Origin: JAIBJN01 sp963784175
GTDB lineage: Bacteria; Actinomycetota; Thermoleophilia; Gaiellales; Gaiellaceae
Direction: 5' to 3'
DNA: 64,000 nucleotides
Assembly (NCBI GenBank): GCA_963784175.1
Contig: CAWAQJ010000012.1
Coordinates: forward strand, 186,001 to 250,000
Part shown: in pieces, positions 1 to 9,033 of the stretch
Layout of the letters: the number at the start of each line of letters is the position of its first letter
Numbering within the stretch: position 1 is the stretch's first letter
Position numbers and translations under genes: made by a program
Notes under the pieces: generated by a model
What the model was told of the DNA's origin: nothing
What the model saw: the letters and a program-made list of their open reading frames with translations, nothing else
The model's database searches: none

Positions 1-1053
1 GGTGTTCAGCGTGTAGCCGAGTGCGCGGCCGCGCGAGACGATGGTCACCTTCTGCACGGGCTGCGGGTCGCCGACGAGGTGGGACATCAGCGCGTGCCCA
101 CCCTCGTGGTAGGCGAGGATGCGCTTTTCCTTCTCGGTGACGACGCGCCGCTGCTGCAGGCCGGCGACCACGCGCTCGAGGGCCGACTCGAAGTCTTCGT
201 GGCAGATCACGTCGTGATTGGAACGCCCGGCGAAGATGGCGCCCTCGTTGCAGATGTTGGCCAGGTCGGCGCCCGTGAGGCCCGAGGTCTGGCGCGCGAG
301 CTGGTTGAGATCGACGTCCTCTGCGAGCGGCTTCCCGCGCGTGTGCACGAAGAGAATGGCCTCGCGCCCCGCGAGATCGGGCGGAGAGACGAGCACCTGG
401 CGGTCGAAGCGTCCCGGCCGCAGCAGAGCGGGATCGAGGTCTTCGAGGCGGTTCGAGGCGGCGATGATGACGACCTGGTCCTGGTGGCCGAAGCCGTCGA
501 GCTCGACGAGAAGCTGGTTGAGCGTCTGGTCGTGCTCGCGGTTGAAGCCGGAGCCGGTGCGCCTCGTCCCGACGGCGTCGAGCTCGTCGATGAAGACGAT
601 CGCCGGCGCGTTCTTGCGCGCACGGTCGAAGAGCTTGCGGATGCGGGCGGCGCCGAGGCCGGCGAACATCTCGATGAAGGCGGAGGCGCTCTGCGAGTAG
701 AACGTCGAGCCCGAGGCGTTCGCGACGGCCTTCGCGAGCAGCGTCTTGCCGGTCCCGGGCGGGCCGTAGAGAAGGATGCCCTTGGGGACACGAGCGCCGA
801 GCTTGGAGAAGTGGCGCGGGTTCCGGAGGAAGTCGACGACCTCCTGCAGCTCAGCCGCGGCCTCGTCCACGCCCGCAACGTCGTCCCAGGTGACCGACGA
901 CTTCGAGGACGGCTCGACCTCGGTCGGCCGCACGCGCGGCATGAGCGATAGCGACTTCCAGATCAGGAAGACGATCAGCCCCAGGAAGACCAGGGGCAAC
1001 CACGTCAGGGCAAGATCCGGTAGCCCGTTGATGAAGTCAGCGATACCTTCCAC
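1..1053 (-). CDS. ftsH: FtsH-type AAA+ zinc metalloprotease, 3' end beyond window
   Basis: Membrane-anchored ATP-dependent protease that extracts and degrades membrane and cytosolic proteins. 351 codons are visible from a GTG start at 1053. One hydrophobic segment (about residues 16-32) is followed by Walker A GPPGTGKT (97-104), Walker B IVFIDE (152-157), the second region of homology ending RPGRFDRQV (212-220), and the zinc motif HEGGH (316-320). The rest of the peptidase domain lies outside the window. Typical FtsH has two membrane segments around an extracytoplasmic domain and its Walker A near residue 190; here the start gives only one segment and no such domain. It is the last visible gene of the M20-DUF1385-pncB-ftsH operon, 42 bp after pncB. 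Family certain, exact start fairly sure. Confidence 0.92.
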   Translation of the reverse strand, partial: MEGIADFINGLPDLALTWLPLVFLGLIVFLIWKSLSLMPRVRPTEVEPSSKSSVTWDDVAGVDEAAAELQEVVDFLRNPRHFSKLGARVPKGILLYGPPGTGKTLLAKAVANASGSTFYSQSASAFIEMFAGLGAARIRKLFDRARKNAPAIVFIDELDAVGTRRTGSGFNREHDQTLNQLLVELDGFGHQDQVVIIAASNRLEDLDPALLRPGRFDRQVLVSPPDLAGREAILFVHTRGKPLAEDVDLNQLARQTSGLTGADLANICNEGAIFAGRSNHDVICHEDFESALERVVAGLQQRRVVTEKEKRILAYHEGGHALMSHLVGDPQPVQKVTIVSRGRALGYTLNT

Positions 1054-1095
1054 CCGCCGGTTGCATCGGCAGGCAGGGGCGAAGACCTTAGTGCG

Positions 1096-2178
1096 CTAGG
1101 AAACGAGCTCGAGCCGGTCGTTCGGGCGGAACTTCCGGCCCACCTTCGCGGACTCGTGGCCCTCCGTGAGAACGATGTCCCCGGTGAAGTCGTTGTCGCC
1201 GCGGATGAGCGACGAGCCGACGCCGTAGGAGTCCACTGGAACACCCCTCGCCTCGAACTCCCGGATCCGCTCCACGTCGAACCCTCCGGAGACGACGATC
1301 TTGACCCGCTCGAACCCGTTCTCGTCCAGTGCGTCGCGCACCTTGCGGACGAGGCGCTCGTTGACGCCCCTCGGGTCGAAGTCGCCCATCTCCTCCCAGA
1401 GCGCGTGGTCGACGAGCGTGCGCGACGTGTCGAGGCGAACCCCCCAGAGCTTGCTTCCGAGCGCCCGGGCCACGTCGAGCGACGTGCGCACGGAATCGTT
1501 GTCGAAGTCCACGAGCACCACGATGTTGAGGTTCGGGTCGTTCTCCTCGGCCCACTCCGCGAACTTCGACGCCGCGAGGACGGTGTTGCGCCCGTAGGCG
1601 GCGATGAGCGCGTGCGGGACGGTGCCGATGCCGCGCCCGCCCCACCAGGAGGCCTGCGCCTCGGTCGAGACGCCGATCGCCCCGGCCACATGGGCGGCGT
1701 AGCCGTCGCCCGTCTGCACCCGATGGTGGTCGTGCCGAGCCGGGAAGAAGAGGATCGGCTTCCCGCGGGCGGCTTCGACCACCCGGCGCGTGTTCGTGGA
1801 GATCAGCGTCCGGCGCGCGAGCACGCCGAGGTAGCACGTCTCCAGGTGCGCGAACAACGTGTAGTCGCCCTCGATCGTCATCACGGTCTCCCACGGCTCG
1901 ATCTCGTCGCCGTCGTAGAGCGCGTGGACGGTCAGCGCGTCCCAGTCGTGCGAGCAGAGCTTGAGGATCGCGATCGCCTCGTCCATCCCGCCCAGCACGG
2001 CGTGCTGCTTCTGGAAGACCTGCATGACGACCCGCGGATGCCGCCCGTCCGCGAGCAGGGTCTCGCGGGCGAAGTTGAAGTAGACGTCGGTGTAGTAGCC
2101 CTCCCGCATCTTCTCGACCGGGAGGTCGAAGATCTCAGGTGGGAGGCGCTTCCTCCGCCTGTCCGTCTCCACCGCCAT
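1096..2178 (-). CDS. pncB: Nicotinate phosphoribosyltransferase
   Basis: Converts nicotinate and phosphoribosyl pyrophosphate to nicotinate mononucleotide with ATP use, the entry step of NAD salvage in the cytosol. The 360-residue protein carries family segments such as YYTDVYFNFARETL near the N-terminus, RRTLISTNTRRVV, FFPARHDHHRVQTGDG, and the C-terminal phosphate-binding part IVVSGGFD...YGVGSSLIRGD. It is somewhat shorter than E. coli PncB, as in many Gram-positive and archaeal members. Its start overlaps the 3' end of the DUF1385 gene by 44 bp, so it is probably translated from the same message. I assign it to the nicotinate rather than the nicotinamide enzyme from overall resemblance. 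Confidence 0.87.
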   Translation of the reverse strand: MAVETDRRRKRLPPEIFDLPVEKMREGYYTDVYFNFARETLLADGRHPRVVMQVFQKQHAVLGGMDEAIAILKLCSHDWDALTVHALYDGDEIEPWETVMTIEGDYTLFAHLETCYLGVLARRTLISTNTRRVVEAARGKPILFFPARHDHHRVQTGDGYAAHVAGAIGVSTEAQASWWGGRGIGTVPHALIAAYGRNTVLAASKFAEWAEENDPNLNIVVLVDFDNDSVRTSLDVARALGSKLWGVRLDTSRTLVDHALWEEMGDFDPRGVNERLVRKVRDALDENGFERVKIVVSGGFDVERIREFEARGVPVDSYGVGSSLIRGDNDFTGDIVLTEGHESAKVGRKFRPNDRLELVS

Positions 2179-2953
2179 CGTCCGGCGATTCTAGGCGCAG
2201 ACACTCGGCCAGAGCGGCTTCGGCGACCTCGAGCTGCTCGGGGGAGGGCTCGGCGGTGACGAGCCGCTGCTGCAGCTCGTGGCCCGGGCGGGCAAGCGCG
2301 CGTGCAAGCGGATGCTTCTCGTTGGCGACCATCCAGGAGAAGACCTCGACAGCCGCCGCAACGGCTCCGACAGCCGCGCCCGCGCGGGCAAGCGGGCGGA
2401 TGCCCTTCGGCGCCCGGGACGCGATCGCGCTGCCGGCGGCCGTCGTCACGAGCAGCGGGCCGATCATGTGCGAGCCGCAGCGCTCGTGCTCGCGCGTGCG
2501 CGGCTCACCGTGCTCGTAGCTCCCGATGGAGATGTGCTCTGCCCCGTGGTATTCGGCCAGCGCAGTGCCACGAAGGGCGATGACCGCCGGCCCGAGCGCG
2601 AGGAGCGCGGCAAGCGACTCCTGCGTGATCGGCGCGAGCCGCGTCCGGCGCAGCGCCTGGACGGCGACCATGCTTCCCACCATCGTCGCGGCAACGCGCG
2701 GCCGCTGGAAGGGGAGGCTCGCCTCGGGCAGCTTCCGCCGTACCTCGGGGAAGATCGCGAAGATCTCGGCGACGCGGAGCGGGGCGCGCGTGAGACGGCT
2801 TCCCGCGTCGACCGCCTTGAGCCGCTTCTCGCCGGAGGCGACCTTCAGCTCGCCCGCGTCGGTGCGGATCGCGCAGGCCCAATGGCGCGGACCGTGGACG
2901 AGCACGCCGTTGGCGAGGGCCATTCCTCCGAGACGGACGGCGTTCTTACTCAC
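2135..2953 (-). CDS. DUF1385 membrane protein (YqhQ-like)
   Basis: A 272-residue protein of the DUF1385 family, whose function is not established. The hallmark YHGAEH motif is followed by a Glu/His/Cys-containing stretch ending HERCGSHM, resembling a metal-binding site. Hydrophobic helices lie on both sides (about 95-125 and 160-210). The GTG start overlaps the stop of the upstream M20 peptidase as GTGA, and its 3' end overlaps pncB, so it is embedded in an operon with a peptidase, NAD salvage and FtsH. The last 30 residues are acidic and low in complexity. The family call is good; no function is proposed. Confidence 0.8.
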   Translation of the reverse strand: MSKNAVRLGGMALANGVLVHGPRHWACAIRTDAGELKVASGEKRLKAVDAGSRLTRAPLRVAEIFAIFPEVRRKLPEASLPFQRPRVAATMVGSMVAVQALRRTRLAPITQESLAALLALGPAVIALRGTALAEYHGAEHISIGSYEHGEPRTREHERCGSHMIGPLLVTTAAGSAIASRAPKGIRPLARAGAAVGAVAAAVEVFSWMVANEKHPLARALARPGHELQQRLVTAEPSPEQLEVAEAALAECLRLESPDDGGGDGQAEEAPPT

Positions 2954-4257
2954 TCTCCAAGTGTACGGGCGACGTGCACGAGGAACTCGGTTCCGAGCAC
3001 GAGGTCGTCGACCTCGATGCGCTCGTCGGCGGAGTGGATCAGGCGCGCCGTCAGGTCCGGGTCCATCGTCCGCATCGGGAAGAAGCCGTACGACACCGTG
3101 CCGTAGGCCTCACGCAGGAAGTGGCTGTCTGTGAACCCGGGCGAGACGATCGGGATCACGCGCGCGCCGGGCTCGGAGGCGACGACGAACGACTCGATCA
3201 CATCCCAGAGCGGCGTCTCCAGAGGCGACCTCGTCCCTCCGATGGCCTCGATCCATTCGAGGTCGTACGTGTCCTCGCCCAGCGCCGCCCGGATGAGCGG
3301 CTCGACGTCCTCGGGCGTGTCGCCGGGAAGGAGGCGGCAGTCGCAGACGACCTCGACGAGTCCCGGGATGACGTTCGTGCGCCGGGAGCCCGTGATCATC
3401 GTGGGCGAGATGGCGATCCCGAGGATCGGCTCGACGGTCGCACGCAGCTCGGAAGGCAGCTCCCGGACCCTGCGCTCGAGCTCGCTCGCGGCCGGAACAC
3501 GACCGAGGGAGGAGAAGAGCGCCTCGGTCTCGGGAATGAGGCGCGGCGGCTGGCGGATCTCAGCAACGCGCTCGATGAGCCGGGCCGCGCGCACGAGTGC
3601 GTTGTCGGCGATCCCGGGCGTCGAGGCGTGGCCGCTCCGGCCGTGGACGAGCAGCCGGAAGGGCGCGCTCATCTTCTCCGCCGTCGAGCACAGATAGACG
3701 GGGCGTCCGTCCACGAGCACTCGGTCGCCGCCGCCCTCGTTGACGCAGTAGTCGGCGCGAACGGCGTCAGGGTGCGCCCGCACCAGCCAGGAAAGCCCAA
3801 CGTCGACGCCGACCTCCTCGTCTGCCGTCGCGGCGAAAAGGAGGTCGCCGGCGGGCTCGAAGCCCTCGCGGGCGAGCGAGGCGATCGCCACCGCCGCGGC
3901 GGCGACATGGCCTTTCATGTCGAGGGCACCCCGGCCCCAGACGCACCCGTCGCGCAGCTCTCCCGACCAGGGGTCGACCGACCACTCCTCCGGGTCGGCG
4001 ACGACGGTGTCCGTGTGACAGAGGAGGAGCAGGCTCGGTCCCTCGCCCCGCCCGGGCAGGCGTGCGACGAGGTTCGCGCGCTCGGGCTCGCGCGCAAACA
4101 GCTCGCAGGTGAGCCCTGCGCCCTCGAGATAGCCGCGGAGGAGCTCGGCCGCCTGGGTCTCGTTCCCGGGCGGGTTGGCCGTGTCGAGGCGCAGGAGCTC
4201 CTGTAGGAGCCCGACCGTCTCGTCGCGGATCGTCGCAGTCGCCATCTCGAATGCCAA
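2950..4257 (-). CDS. M20 family metallopeptidase (ArgE/DapE-like)
   Basis: Cytosolic di-zinc amidohydrolase of the M20 family (acetylornithine deacetylase, succinyl-diaminopimelate desuccinylase and relatives). All ligand motifs are present: LLLLCHTDTV, the bridging Asp in GALDMKGH, the catalytic and metal Glu pair in ATADEEVG, and a final His in GFTDSHFL. A dimerisation domain lies in between. The start is probably TTG at 4257, because AAGGAGG sits 5 bp upstream of it (around 4263-4269); an ATG four codons further in (4245) is the alternative and has no Shine-Dalgarno at normal distance. First gene of the four-gene minus operon ending in ftsH. Substrate is unknown: no arginine or lysine biosynthesis genes are nearby. 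Confidence 0.85.
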   Translation of the reverse strand: MAFEMATATIRDETVGLLQELLRLDTANPPGNETQAAELLRGYLEGAGLTCELFAREPERANLVARLPGRGEGPSLLLLCHTDTVVADPEEWSVDPWSGELRDGCVWGRGALDMKGHVAAAAVAIASLAREGFEPAGDLLFAATADEEVGVDVGLSWLVRAHPDAVRADYCVNEGGGDRVLVDGRPVYLCSTAEKMSAPFRLLVHGRSGHASTPGIADNALVRAARLIERVAEIRQPPRLIPETEALFSSLGRVPAASELERRVRELPSELRATVEPILGIAISPTMITGSRRTNVIPGLVEVVCDCRLLPGDTPEDVEPLIRAALGEDTYDLEWIEAIGGTRSPLETPLWDVIESFVVASEPGARVIPIVSPGFTDSHFLREAYGTVSYGFFPMRTMDPDLTARLIHSADERIEVDDLVLGTEFLVHVARTLGE

Positions 4258-4278
4258 ACTCGCCTCCTTGCTCCGGCG

Positions 4279-4286
4279 AGCATACT
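4279..4286. promoter_or_regulatory. Overlapping divergent -10 elements between the M20 peptidase and rarA
   Basis: Plus strand CATACT (4281-4286) ends 6 bp before the rarA GTG. Minus strand TATGCT (4284 down to 4279) lies upstream of the M20 Shine-Dalgarno. The two share the same TA core, so one AT-rich spot could serve both directions. No convincing -35 was found on either side. Confidence 0.4.
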
Positions 4287-4292
4287 GACCCC

Positions 4293-5528
4293 GTGAGCGA
4301 CCTTTTCTCGCACGCCGCGGAGGGACGAGCCGCAGAGATCGCGCCACTCGCCGCCCGCCTGCGCCCGGAGCGCCTGGACGACTTCGTCGGGCAGGTGAAG
4401 GTCGTCGGCGAGGGCTCCGCGCTCGCGCGCGCGATCGCCGAGGACCGCATGGGCTCCGCCGTGTTCTACGGGCCGCCCGGGAGCGGGAAGACGACTCTCG
4501 CCCGCATCGTCGCGGGCGCGACCGGGGCAGCGTTCGAGGAGCTGTCGGCAGTCTCCGCATCGGTCGCAGACGTTCGCGCCGTGCTCGCGCGGGCGACCGA
4601 GCGGCTGGGCGCCGAAGGCCGGAGGACGATCCTCTTCCTCGACGAGATCCACCGCTTCAACAAGGCGCAGCAGGACGCGCTCCTGCCCGCGGTGGAGTCG
4701 GGCCTGCTGACGCTGATCGGAGCGACGACGGAGAACCCGTACTTCGAGGTCAACTCGGCCCTCCTCTCGCGCACGCAGGTCTACGAGCTCGAGCCGCTGA
4801 CCCACGACGACCTGGCCGAGATCGTCCGGCGGGGCGCGGCGCACCTCGGTGCGGAGGTCCCGGACGAGCTCGTGGCCTCGATCGCCGGCCGGGCTGGGGG
4901 CGACGCCCGCAACGCTCTCAACATTCTCGAGCTCGCCTGGTCGACCGCACAGTCGGAAGGCGCCGCGCTCGAGGAGCGCCACGTCGAGGACGCCGCGCGC
5001 AGGCGCCCTGTCGTCTACGACAAGGGCGGGGACGCCCACTACGACTTCACCTCGGCCTTCATCAAGGCCATCCGGGGCTCCGACCCCGACGCTGCGCTGT
5101 ACTACCTGGCCGCCATGCTCGAGGGAGGCGAGGACGCGCGCTACATCGCCCGGCGCCTGATCGTCCATGCGTCGGAGGACATCGGGATGGCCGACTCGCA
5201 GGCCCTCCTCGTGGCGACCGCCGCCGCGCATGCCGTCGAGCACGTCGGCCTGCCCGAGGCGCAGCTCAACCTCGCGCACGCGACCATCTACCTCGCGAAC
5301 GCCCCCAAGTCGAACGCCGTCGTCAAGGCGATCGGCGCTGCTCGTTCGGACGTCCGCGAGCACGGCGCGATCCGGCCCCCGAAGGCGCTGCGGGACACCA
5401 GTTACCGGGGCTCGAAGAAGCTCGGCCACGGCGAGGGCTACGTCTACCCGCCGGACAACCCGGCCGGCTACGAGGTCGACCATCTCCCGGACGAGCTCAA
5501 GGGCAGGAAGTACTACAAGCCCGAGTAG
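4293..5528 (+). CDS. rarA: Replication-associated recombination protein A (RarA/MgsA AAA+ ATPase)
   Basis: AAA+ clamp-loader-like ATPase acting at stalled replication forks. The protein has Walker A GPPGSGKTT, Walker B ILFLDEIHRF, sensor-1 LIGATTENP, an arginine-finger region SALLSRTQVYEL, and the C-terminal tetramerisation domain (YDKGGDAHYDFTSAFIKAIRGSDPDAAL...YPPDNP). I place the start at GTG 4293 (VSDLFSHAAEG, 411 residues), because the next start upstream, ATG 4251, lies in the divergent promoter region. A likely -10 ends only 6 bp before GTG, so the mRNA may be leaderless. Followed 9 bp later by the fused etf gene. Confidence 0.93.
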   Translation: MSDLFSHAAEGRAAEIAPLAARLRPERLDDFVGQVKVVGEGSALARAIAEDRMGSAVFYGPPGSGKTTLARIVAGATGAAFEELSAVSASVADVRAVLARATERLGAEGRRTILFLDEIHRFNKAQQDALLPAVESGLLTLIGATTENPYFEVNSALLSRTQVYELEPLTHDDLAEIVRRGAAHLGAEVPDELVASIAGRAGGDARNALNILELAWSTAQSEGAALEERHVEDAARRRPVVYDKGGDAHYDFTSAFIKAIRGSDPDAALYYLAAMLEGGEDARYIARRLIVHASEDIGMADSQALLVATAAAHAVEHVGLPEAQLNLAHATIYLANAPKSNAVVKAIGAARSDVREHGAIRPPKALRDTSYRGSKKLGHGEGYVYPPDNPAGYEVDHLPDELKGRKYYKPE

Positions 5529-5537
5529 GCTCCCGCC

Positions 5538-7361
5538 GTGAAGATCGTCGTCCTGGTCAAGCAGGTGCCGAACCCGAGCCACGTGCGGCTCGACCCGGAG
5601 ACGAAGCGGATGGTGCGGGAGGGCGTCCCGCTCGAGCTGAACGAGTTCGACGTGTACGCGGTGACGGAGGCGATCCGGCTCCGCGACGAGCACGGGGGCG
5701 AGGTCGTGACGATGACGATGGGCCCCCCGCAGGCCGAGGACGCCCTGCGCATGACCCTCGCCATGGGCGCCGACCGGGCGATCCATCTCAACGACAAGGT
5801 GTTCGCGGTCGCCGACACGCTCGGCACGTCCAGAACGCTCGCCATGGCGGTGGCCAAGGAGGGAGCCGATCTCGTCATCTGCGGCCGCAAGACCGTGGAC
5901 TCCGAAACCTGGCAGGTGCCGCCCGAGACCGCCGCCTTCCTCGGCTGGCCCCAGCTCACGAGCGTCGACCGGCTGGCGCTCGCCGACGGACGGCTACGCG
6001 GGCGGAGAGAGACCGACGAGGGGTACGACACCTACGAGCTCGGGACCCCGGCTCTCGTCTCGGTCGCGGAGGGGATCAACGAAGGGATCTGGCCGGCACG
6101 CAGAGACGTCGAGGAGACGCCGACCGAGGGGCGCATCGCAGTCTGGACCGCCGGCGACCTGGTGGACGAGGTCGAGGAGTACGACAAGCGCTTCGGCCAG
6201 ACGGGCTCGCCCACGCGGGTTCTCGCCGTCAAGGACGCGACTCCCGAACGAGGGGGCGAGATCGCCGAGTCGCCCCAGGCGGCGGCCGAGCGGATCGTCG
6301 AGCTCCTCCGCGACGTCGAGGGCCCGCCGGCCTCGTCCTGGGAGAAGCCGGAGCGTCTCGGGACGAAGCCGGGCGAGGGCTACGACTGCTGGACGGTCGT
6401 CGAAGTGGTCGGCGGAGGGCCGCGCCGCGTCTCTCTGGAGCTGCTCGGCAAGGGCCGCGAGCTGGCGGGCAAGCTCGGTGGGCTGAACATCGCGCTGGCC
6501 ATCGGCCACGACCTGGGCGGCTGCGCGCGCGAGGCCGTGCGATACGGCGCCGAACGAGTCGTCGTGGTGGACGACGAGCGCCTGGCCGACTACCACCCGG
6601 ACCCGTACTTCTCCGCGCTTCGTCGGGTGGTCGAATCGGAGCGCCCCCACGCGCTCCTCATTCCCTCCACGATCATGGGCCGCGACTATGGGCCCCGGGT
6701 CGCCGGGGAGCTCGAGCTCGGCATGACCGGCGACTGCGTCGATCTCGGCATCGACAAGGGCGGACGCCTGATCCAGTACAAGCCCGCCTACGGCGGCAAC
6801 ATCGTCTCGGTGATCATGGGCGCGACCACACCACAGCTCGCGACCGTGCGTCCGGGGATGTTCGCGCCCGTCGAGCCCAGGGACGACGCCGAGGCCGAGA
6901 TCGTCGAGCTGCCCGCCGGAGAGCTGGCCGAGCCCCGGACTCGCCTGATCACGAGCGAGCACCGGCCGGACACGGCCGGCTACGAGCTGGACTCGGCCAG
7001 CATCTGCCTCTGCGTCGGCAAGGGCGTGGGGAGCCCCGAGGCCGTCCCCGAGATCGAGGCGCTCGCCCGCCGGCTCGGCGCCCAGGTCGGCGGGAGCCGC
7101 GACGTGACCGACGCCGGCTGGCTGCCGAAGAACCGCCAGATCGGGCTCACGGGGCGGGCCATCGCGCCCCGGCTCATGATCGAGGTCGGCGTCCGCGGCG
7201 CCTTCGAGCACATGATGGGATCCGTGCGCGCCGGCGTGATCGTCGGCCTGAACGCAAACGACCGCGCGCCCATCTTCGAGCATGCCGACGTCGGCGTCGT
7301 CGGCGACTGGCGCGAGACGCTGCCGCCGCTCGTGGACGCGCTCGAGGGAAAGCTGCCCTGA
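5538..7361 (+). CDS. etfBA: Fused electron transfer flavoprotein, beta-alpha order (EtfBA)
   Basis: A single 607-residue chain holding both ETF subunits, which normally are two proteins forming a heterodimer that passes electrons from acyl-CoA dehydrogenases and related flavoenzymes to the quinone pool. Residues 1 to about 255 are EtfB-like (MKIVVLVKQVPNP, LNEFDVYAVTEAIRL, ADLVICGRKTVD). After a linker with Pro/Gly, residues about 285-607 are EtfA-like with the FAD-binding C-terminus (GSRDVTDAGWLPKNRQIG, RAIAPRLMIEVGVRGAFEHM, APIFEHADVGVVGD). GTG start at 5538, 9 bp after rarA. No stop or frameshift separates the halves. The downstream hydrolase starts in a CTGA overlap with its stop. Confidence 0.92.
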   Translation: MKIVVLVKQVPNPSHVRLDPETKRMVREGVPLELNEFDVYAVTEAIRLRDEHGGEVVTMTMGPPQAEDALRMTLAMGADRAIHLNDKVFAVADTLGTSRTLAMAVAKEGADLVICGRKTVDSETWQVPPETAAFLGWPQLTSVDRLALADGRLRGRRETDEGYDTYELGTPALVSVAEGINEGIWPARRDVEETPTEGRIAVWTAGDLVDEVEEYDKRFGQTGSPTRVLAVKDATPERGGEIAESPQAAAERIVELLRDVEGPPASSWEKPERLGTKPGEGYDCWTVVEVVGGGPRRVSLELLGKGRELAGKLGGLNIALAIGHDLGGCAREAVRYGAERVVVVDDERLADYHPDPYFSALRRVVESERPHALLIPSTIMGRDYGPRVAGELELGMTGDCVDLGIDKGGRLIQYKPAYGGNIVSVIMGATTPQLATVRPGMFAPVEPRDDAEAEIVELPAGELAEPRTRLITSEHRPDTAGYELDSASICLCVGKGVGSPEAVPEIEALARRLGAQVGGSRDVTDAGWLPKNRQIGLTGRAIAPRLMIEVGVRGAFEHMMGSVRAGVIVGLNANDRAPIFEHADVGVVGDWRETLPPLVDALEGKLP

Positions 7362-8119
7362 TCCTCAACACGCACGAATGGGGCTCCCCGGATGCCCCCT
7401 CGCTCGTCTGCCTCCACGGCGTGTGCGGCCACGGCATGCGCTTCCGGCGGCTGGTCGAGGAGCACCTCGCCGACCGCTTCCACGTCCGCGCGCTCGACCT
7501 GCGCGGCCACGGCCACTCGGGGTGGGAGGAGCCGTGGACGATCGACCAGCACGTCGAGGACGTGCTCGAGACCGTCACCGAGCGGGCCACCTGGATCGGC
7601 CACAGCTTCGGCGGTCGCCTGACGGCCGAGATCACGGCGCGGAGACCCGAGCTCGTCGAGCGGGCCGTCCTGCTCGACCCCGCGCTCTGGGTCCCGCCCG
7701 ACGACGCGGAGAGCGCCGCACGGCACGAGCTGTCCAAGGGCCCCTGGGCGTCCGTGGAAGAGGCGCTGGTGGCGCGGGCCGGGACCGTCGAGCACACACC
7801 GCGGGAGTTCCTCGAGGAGGAGATGCGCGAGCACCTCGTCGAGCAGCCCGACGGCAGCTGGTTCTACCGCTATTCACGGGAGGTGGTCGCCGACGCGTAC
7901 CGCGAGATGGCGAAGTTCCCGCCGCCCTGGGACGCGTTGCGGGTACCGACGCTCCTCGTGGTCGCCGACCACGCCAAGCTCGTCAGCGCGGCCGAGCTCG
8001 TGCACTACCGGGACGCACTGGGGGATCTGCTGGAGGTCGCCGCCGTGCCGGGCGGGCACATCGTCCTCTGGGACGCCTACGAGGAAACGTCGGCGGCGAT
8101 CGCCGCATTTCTGGCCTAG
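7358..8119 (+). CDS. Alpha/beta hydrolase, apparent CTG start
   Basis: Serine hydrolase of the alpha/beta fold. Features: oxyanion-hole strand PSLVCLHGVCGHG, RALDLRGHGHS, nucleophile elbow GHSFGG, an acid in the segment TLLVVADHAKL, and a C-terminal histidine in VPGGHIVLWD. The first ATG/GTG/TTG in frame is GTG 7421, which would cut off the first strand and the HG oxyanion motif. The likely start is CTG 7358, which overlaps the etfBA stop as CTGA and has GAGGGAA about 8 bp upstream; this gives 253 residues. Substrate unknown. It ends in a CTAG shared with the stop of the opposing arginase gene. Confidence 0.82.
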   Translation: MILNTHEWGSPDAPSLVCLHGVCGHGMRFRRLVEEHLADRFHVRALDLRGHGHSGWEEPWTIDQHVEDVLETVTERATWIGHSFGGRLTAEITARRPELVERAVLLDPALWVPPDDAESAARHELSKGPWASVEEALVARAGTVEHTPREFLEEEMREHLVEQPDGSWFYRYSREVVADAYREMAKFPPPWDALRVPTLLVVADHAKLVSAAELVHYRDALGDLLEVAAVPGGHIVLWDAYEETSAAIAAFLA

Positions 8120-9024
8120 AGGATCCGCGCGCCGAAAGCGCTCGCGACCAGCTCGACGGCGAGGGCCGCCGTCTCGTTCCCGCGGTCGAGGATCGGGTTG
8201 ACCTCCACGACCTCGAGCGAGCTGAGCAGGCCCGACTCGGCGACGAGCTCCATCGCCAGGTGGGCCTCCCGGTAGGAGAGACCGCCGCGGACCGGCGTGC
8301 CCACCCCGGGCGCGACGTCAGGGTCGACGACGTCCATGTCGACCGAGATGTGCACGAACGACGCGCCCGCGACCCGTTCCAGCGCCTCGCGGACGACGGG
8401 CTCGATGCCCCGACGGTCGAGCTCGCTCATCGTGTAGATGCCGATGCCGCTCTCCCTCACGTAGGCGCGCTCGGCCTCGTCCAGCGAGCGGACACCGACG
8501 AGGACGACGTGCGCGGGGTCGAGCGCCGGCAGCGGCCAGGCATCGCTGGCGAAGGCCTCCGTGTCCCGGCCGAGCGCCGCGCCCAGCGGCATGCCGTGGA
8601 CGTTGCCACTCGGCGTCGTCGCCGGCGTGTTCAGGTCGCCGTGGGCGTCGAACCAGATCGCGCCGCCCACACCGTGCACCGACGCCATGCCTCCGAGCGT
8701 GCCGAGCGCGATCGAATGGTCGCCGCCCAGGACGATCGGCGTCCGCTCCTCGCCGACGGCACGCGCGACCGCTCGGGCGATCCGCTCGCAGGTCTCCTTG
8801 ATCTCGGTGAGGAAGCGGGCCTTCGGGTCGCCGCTCGCAGTGGCCTCGGCGACGGCGGTCGGAACGTTGCCCCAGTCGGCGCAGTCGAACCCGAGCTCCT
8901 GCAGCCGGTCGTCGAGGTCCGCGTAGCGGATGGCCGACGGCCCCATGTCGACCCCGCGCCTGCCCGCGCCGAGGTCGAGTGCCGCCCCGATGACGGCGAC
9001 GTTCCTTGCAGTCCGGTCGTTCAC
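8116..9024 (-). CDS. rocF: Arginase (ureohydrolase family)
   Basis: Binuclear manganese enzyme hydrolysing arginine to ornithine and urea. The 302 residues show all ligand motifs: GGDHSIALGTLG, FDAHGDLNTP, SGNVHGMPL and SVDMDVVDPDVAPGVGTPVRGG. The SGNVHGMPL segment and the length favour arginase over agmatinase. GTG start at 9024; a TAGCCT -10 on the minus strand (9039-9034) ends 9 bp upstream, suggesting a leaderless mRNA. It is a single-gene unit between the convergent hydrolase and the divergent tRNA-Phe. No urease genes are in view. Confidence 0.88.
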   Translation of the reverse strand: MNDRTARNVAVIGAALDLGAGRRGVDMGPSAIRYADLDDRLQELGFDCADWGNVPTAVAEATASGDPKARFLTEIKETCERIARAVARAVGEERTPIVLGGDHSIALGTLGGMASVHGVGGAIWFDAHGDLNTPATTPSGNVHGMPLGAALGRDTEAFASDAWPLPALDPAHVVLVGVRSLDEAERAYVRESGIGIYTMSELDRRGIEPVVREALERVAGASFVHISVDMDVVDPDVAPGVGTPVRGGLSYREAHLAMELVAESGLLSSLEVVEVNPILDRGNETAALAVELVASAFGARIL

Positions 9025-9033
9025 GGCCCGTGA

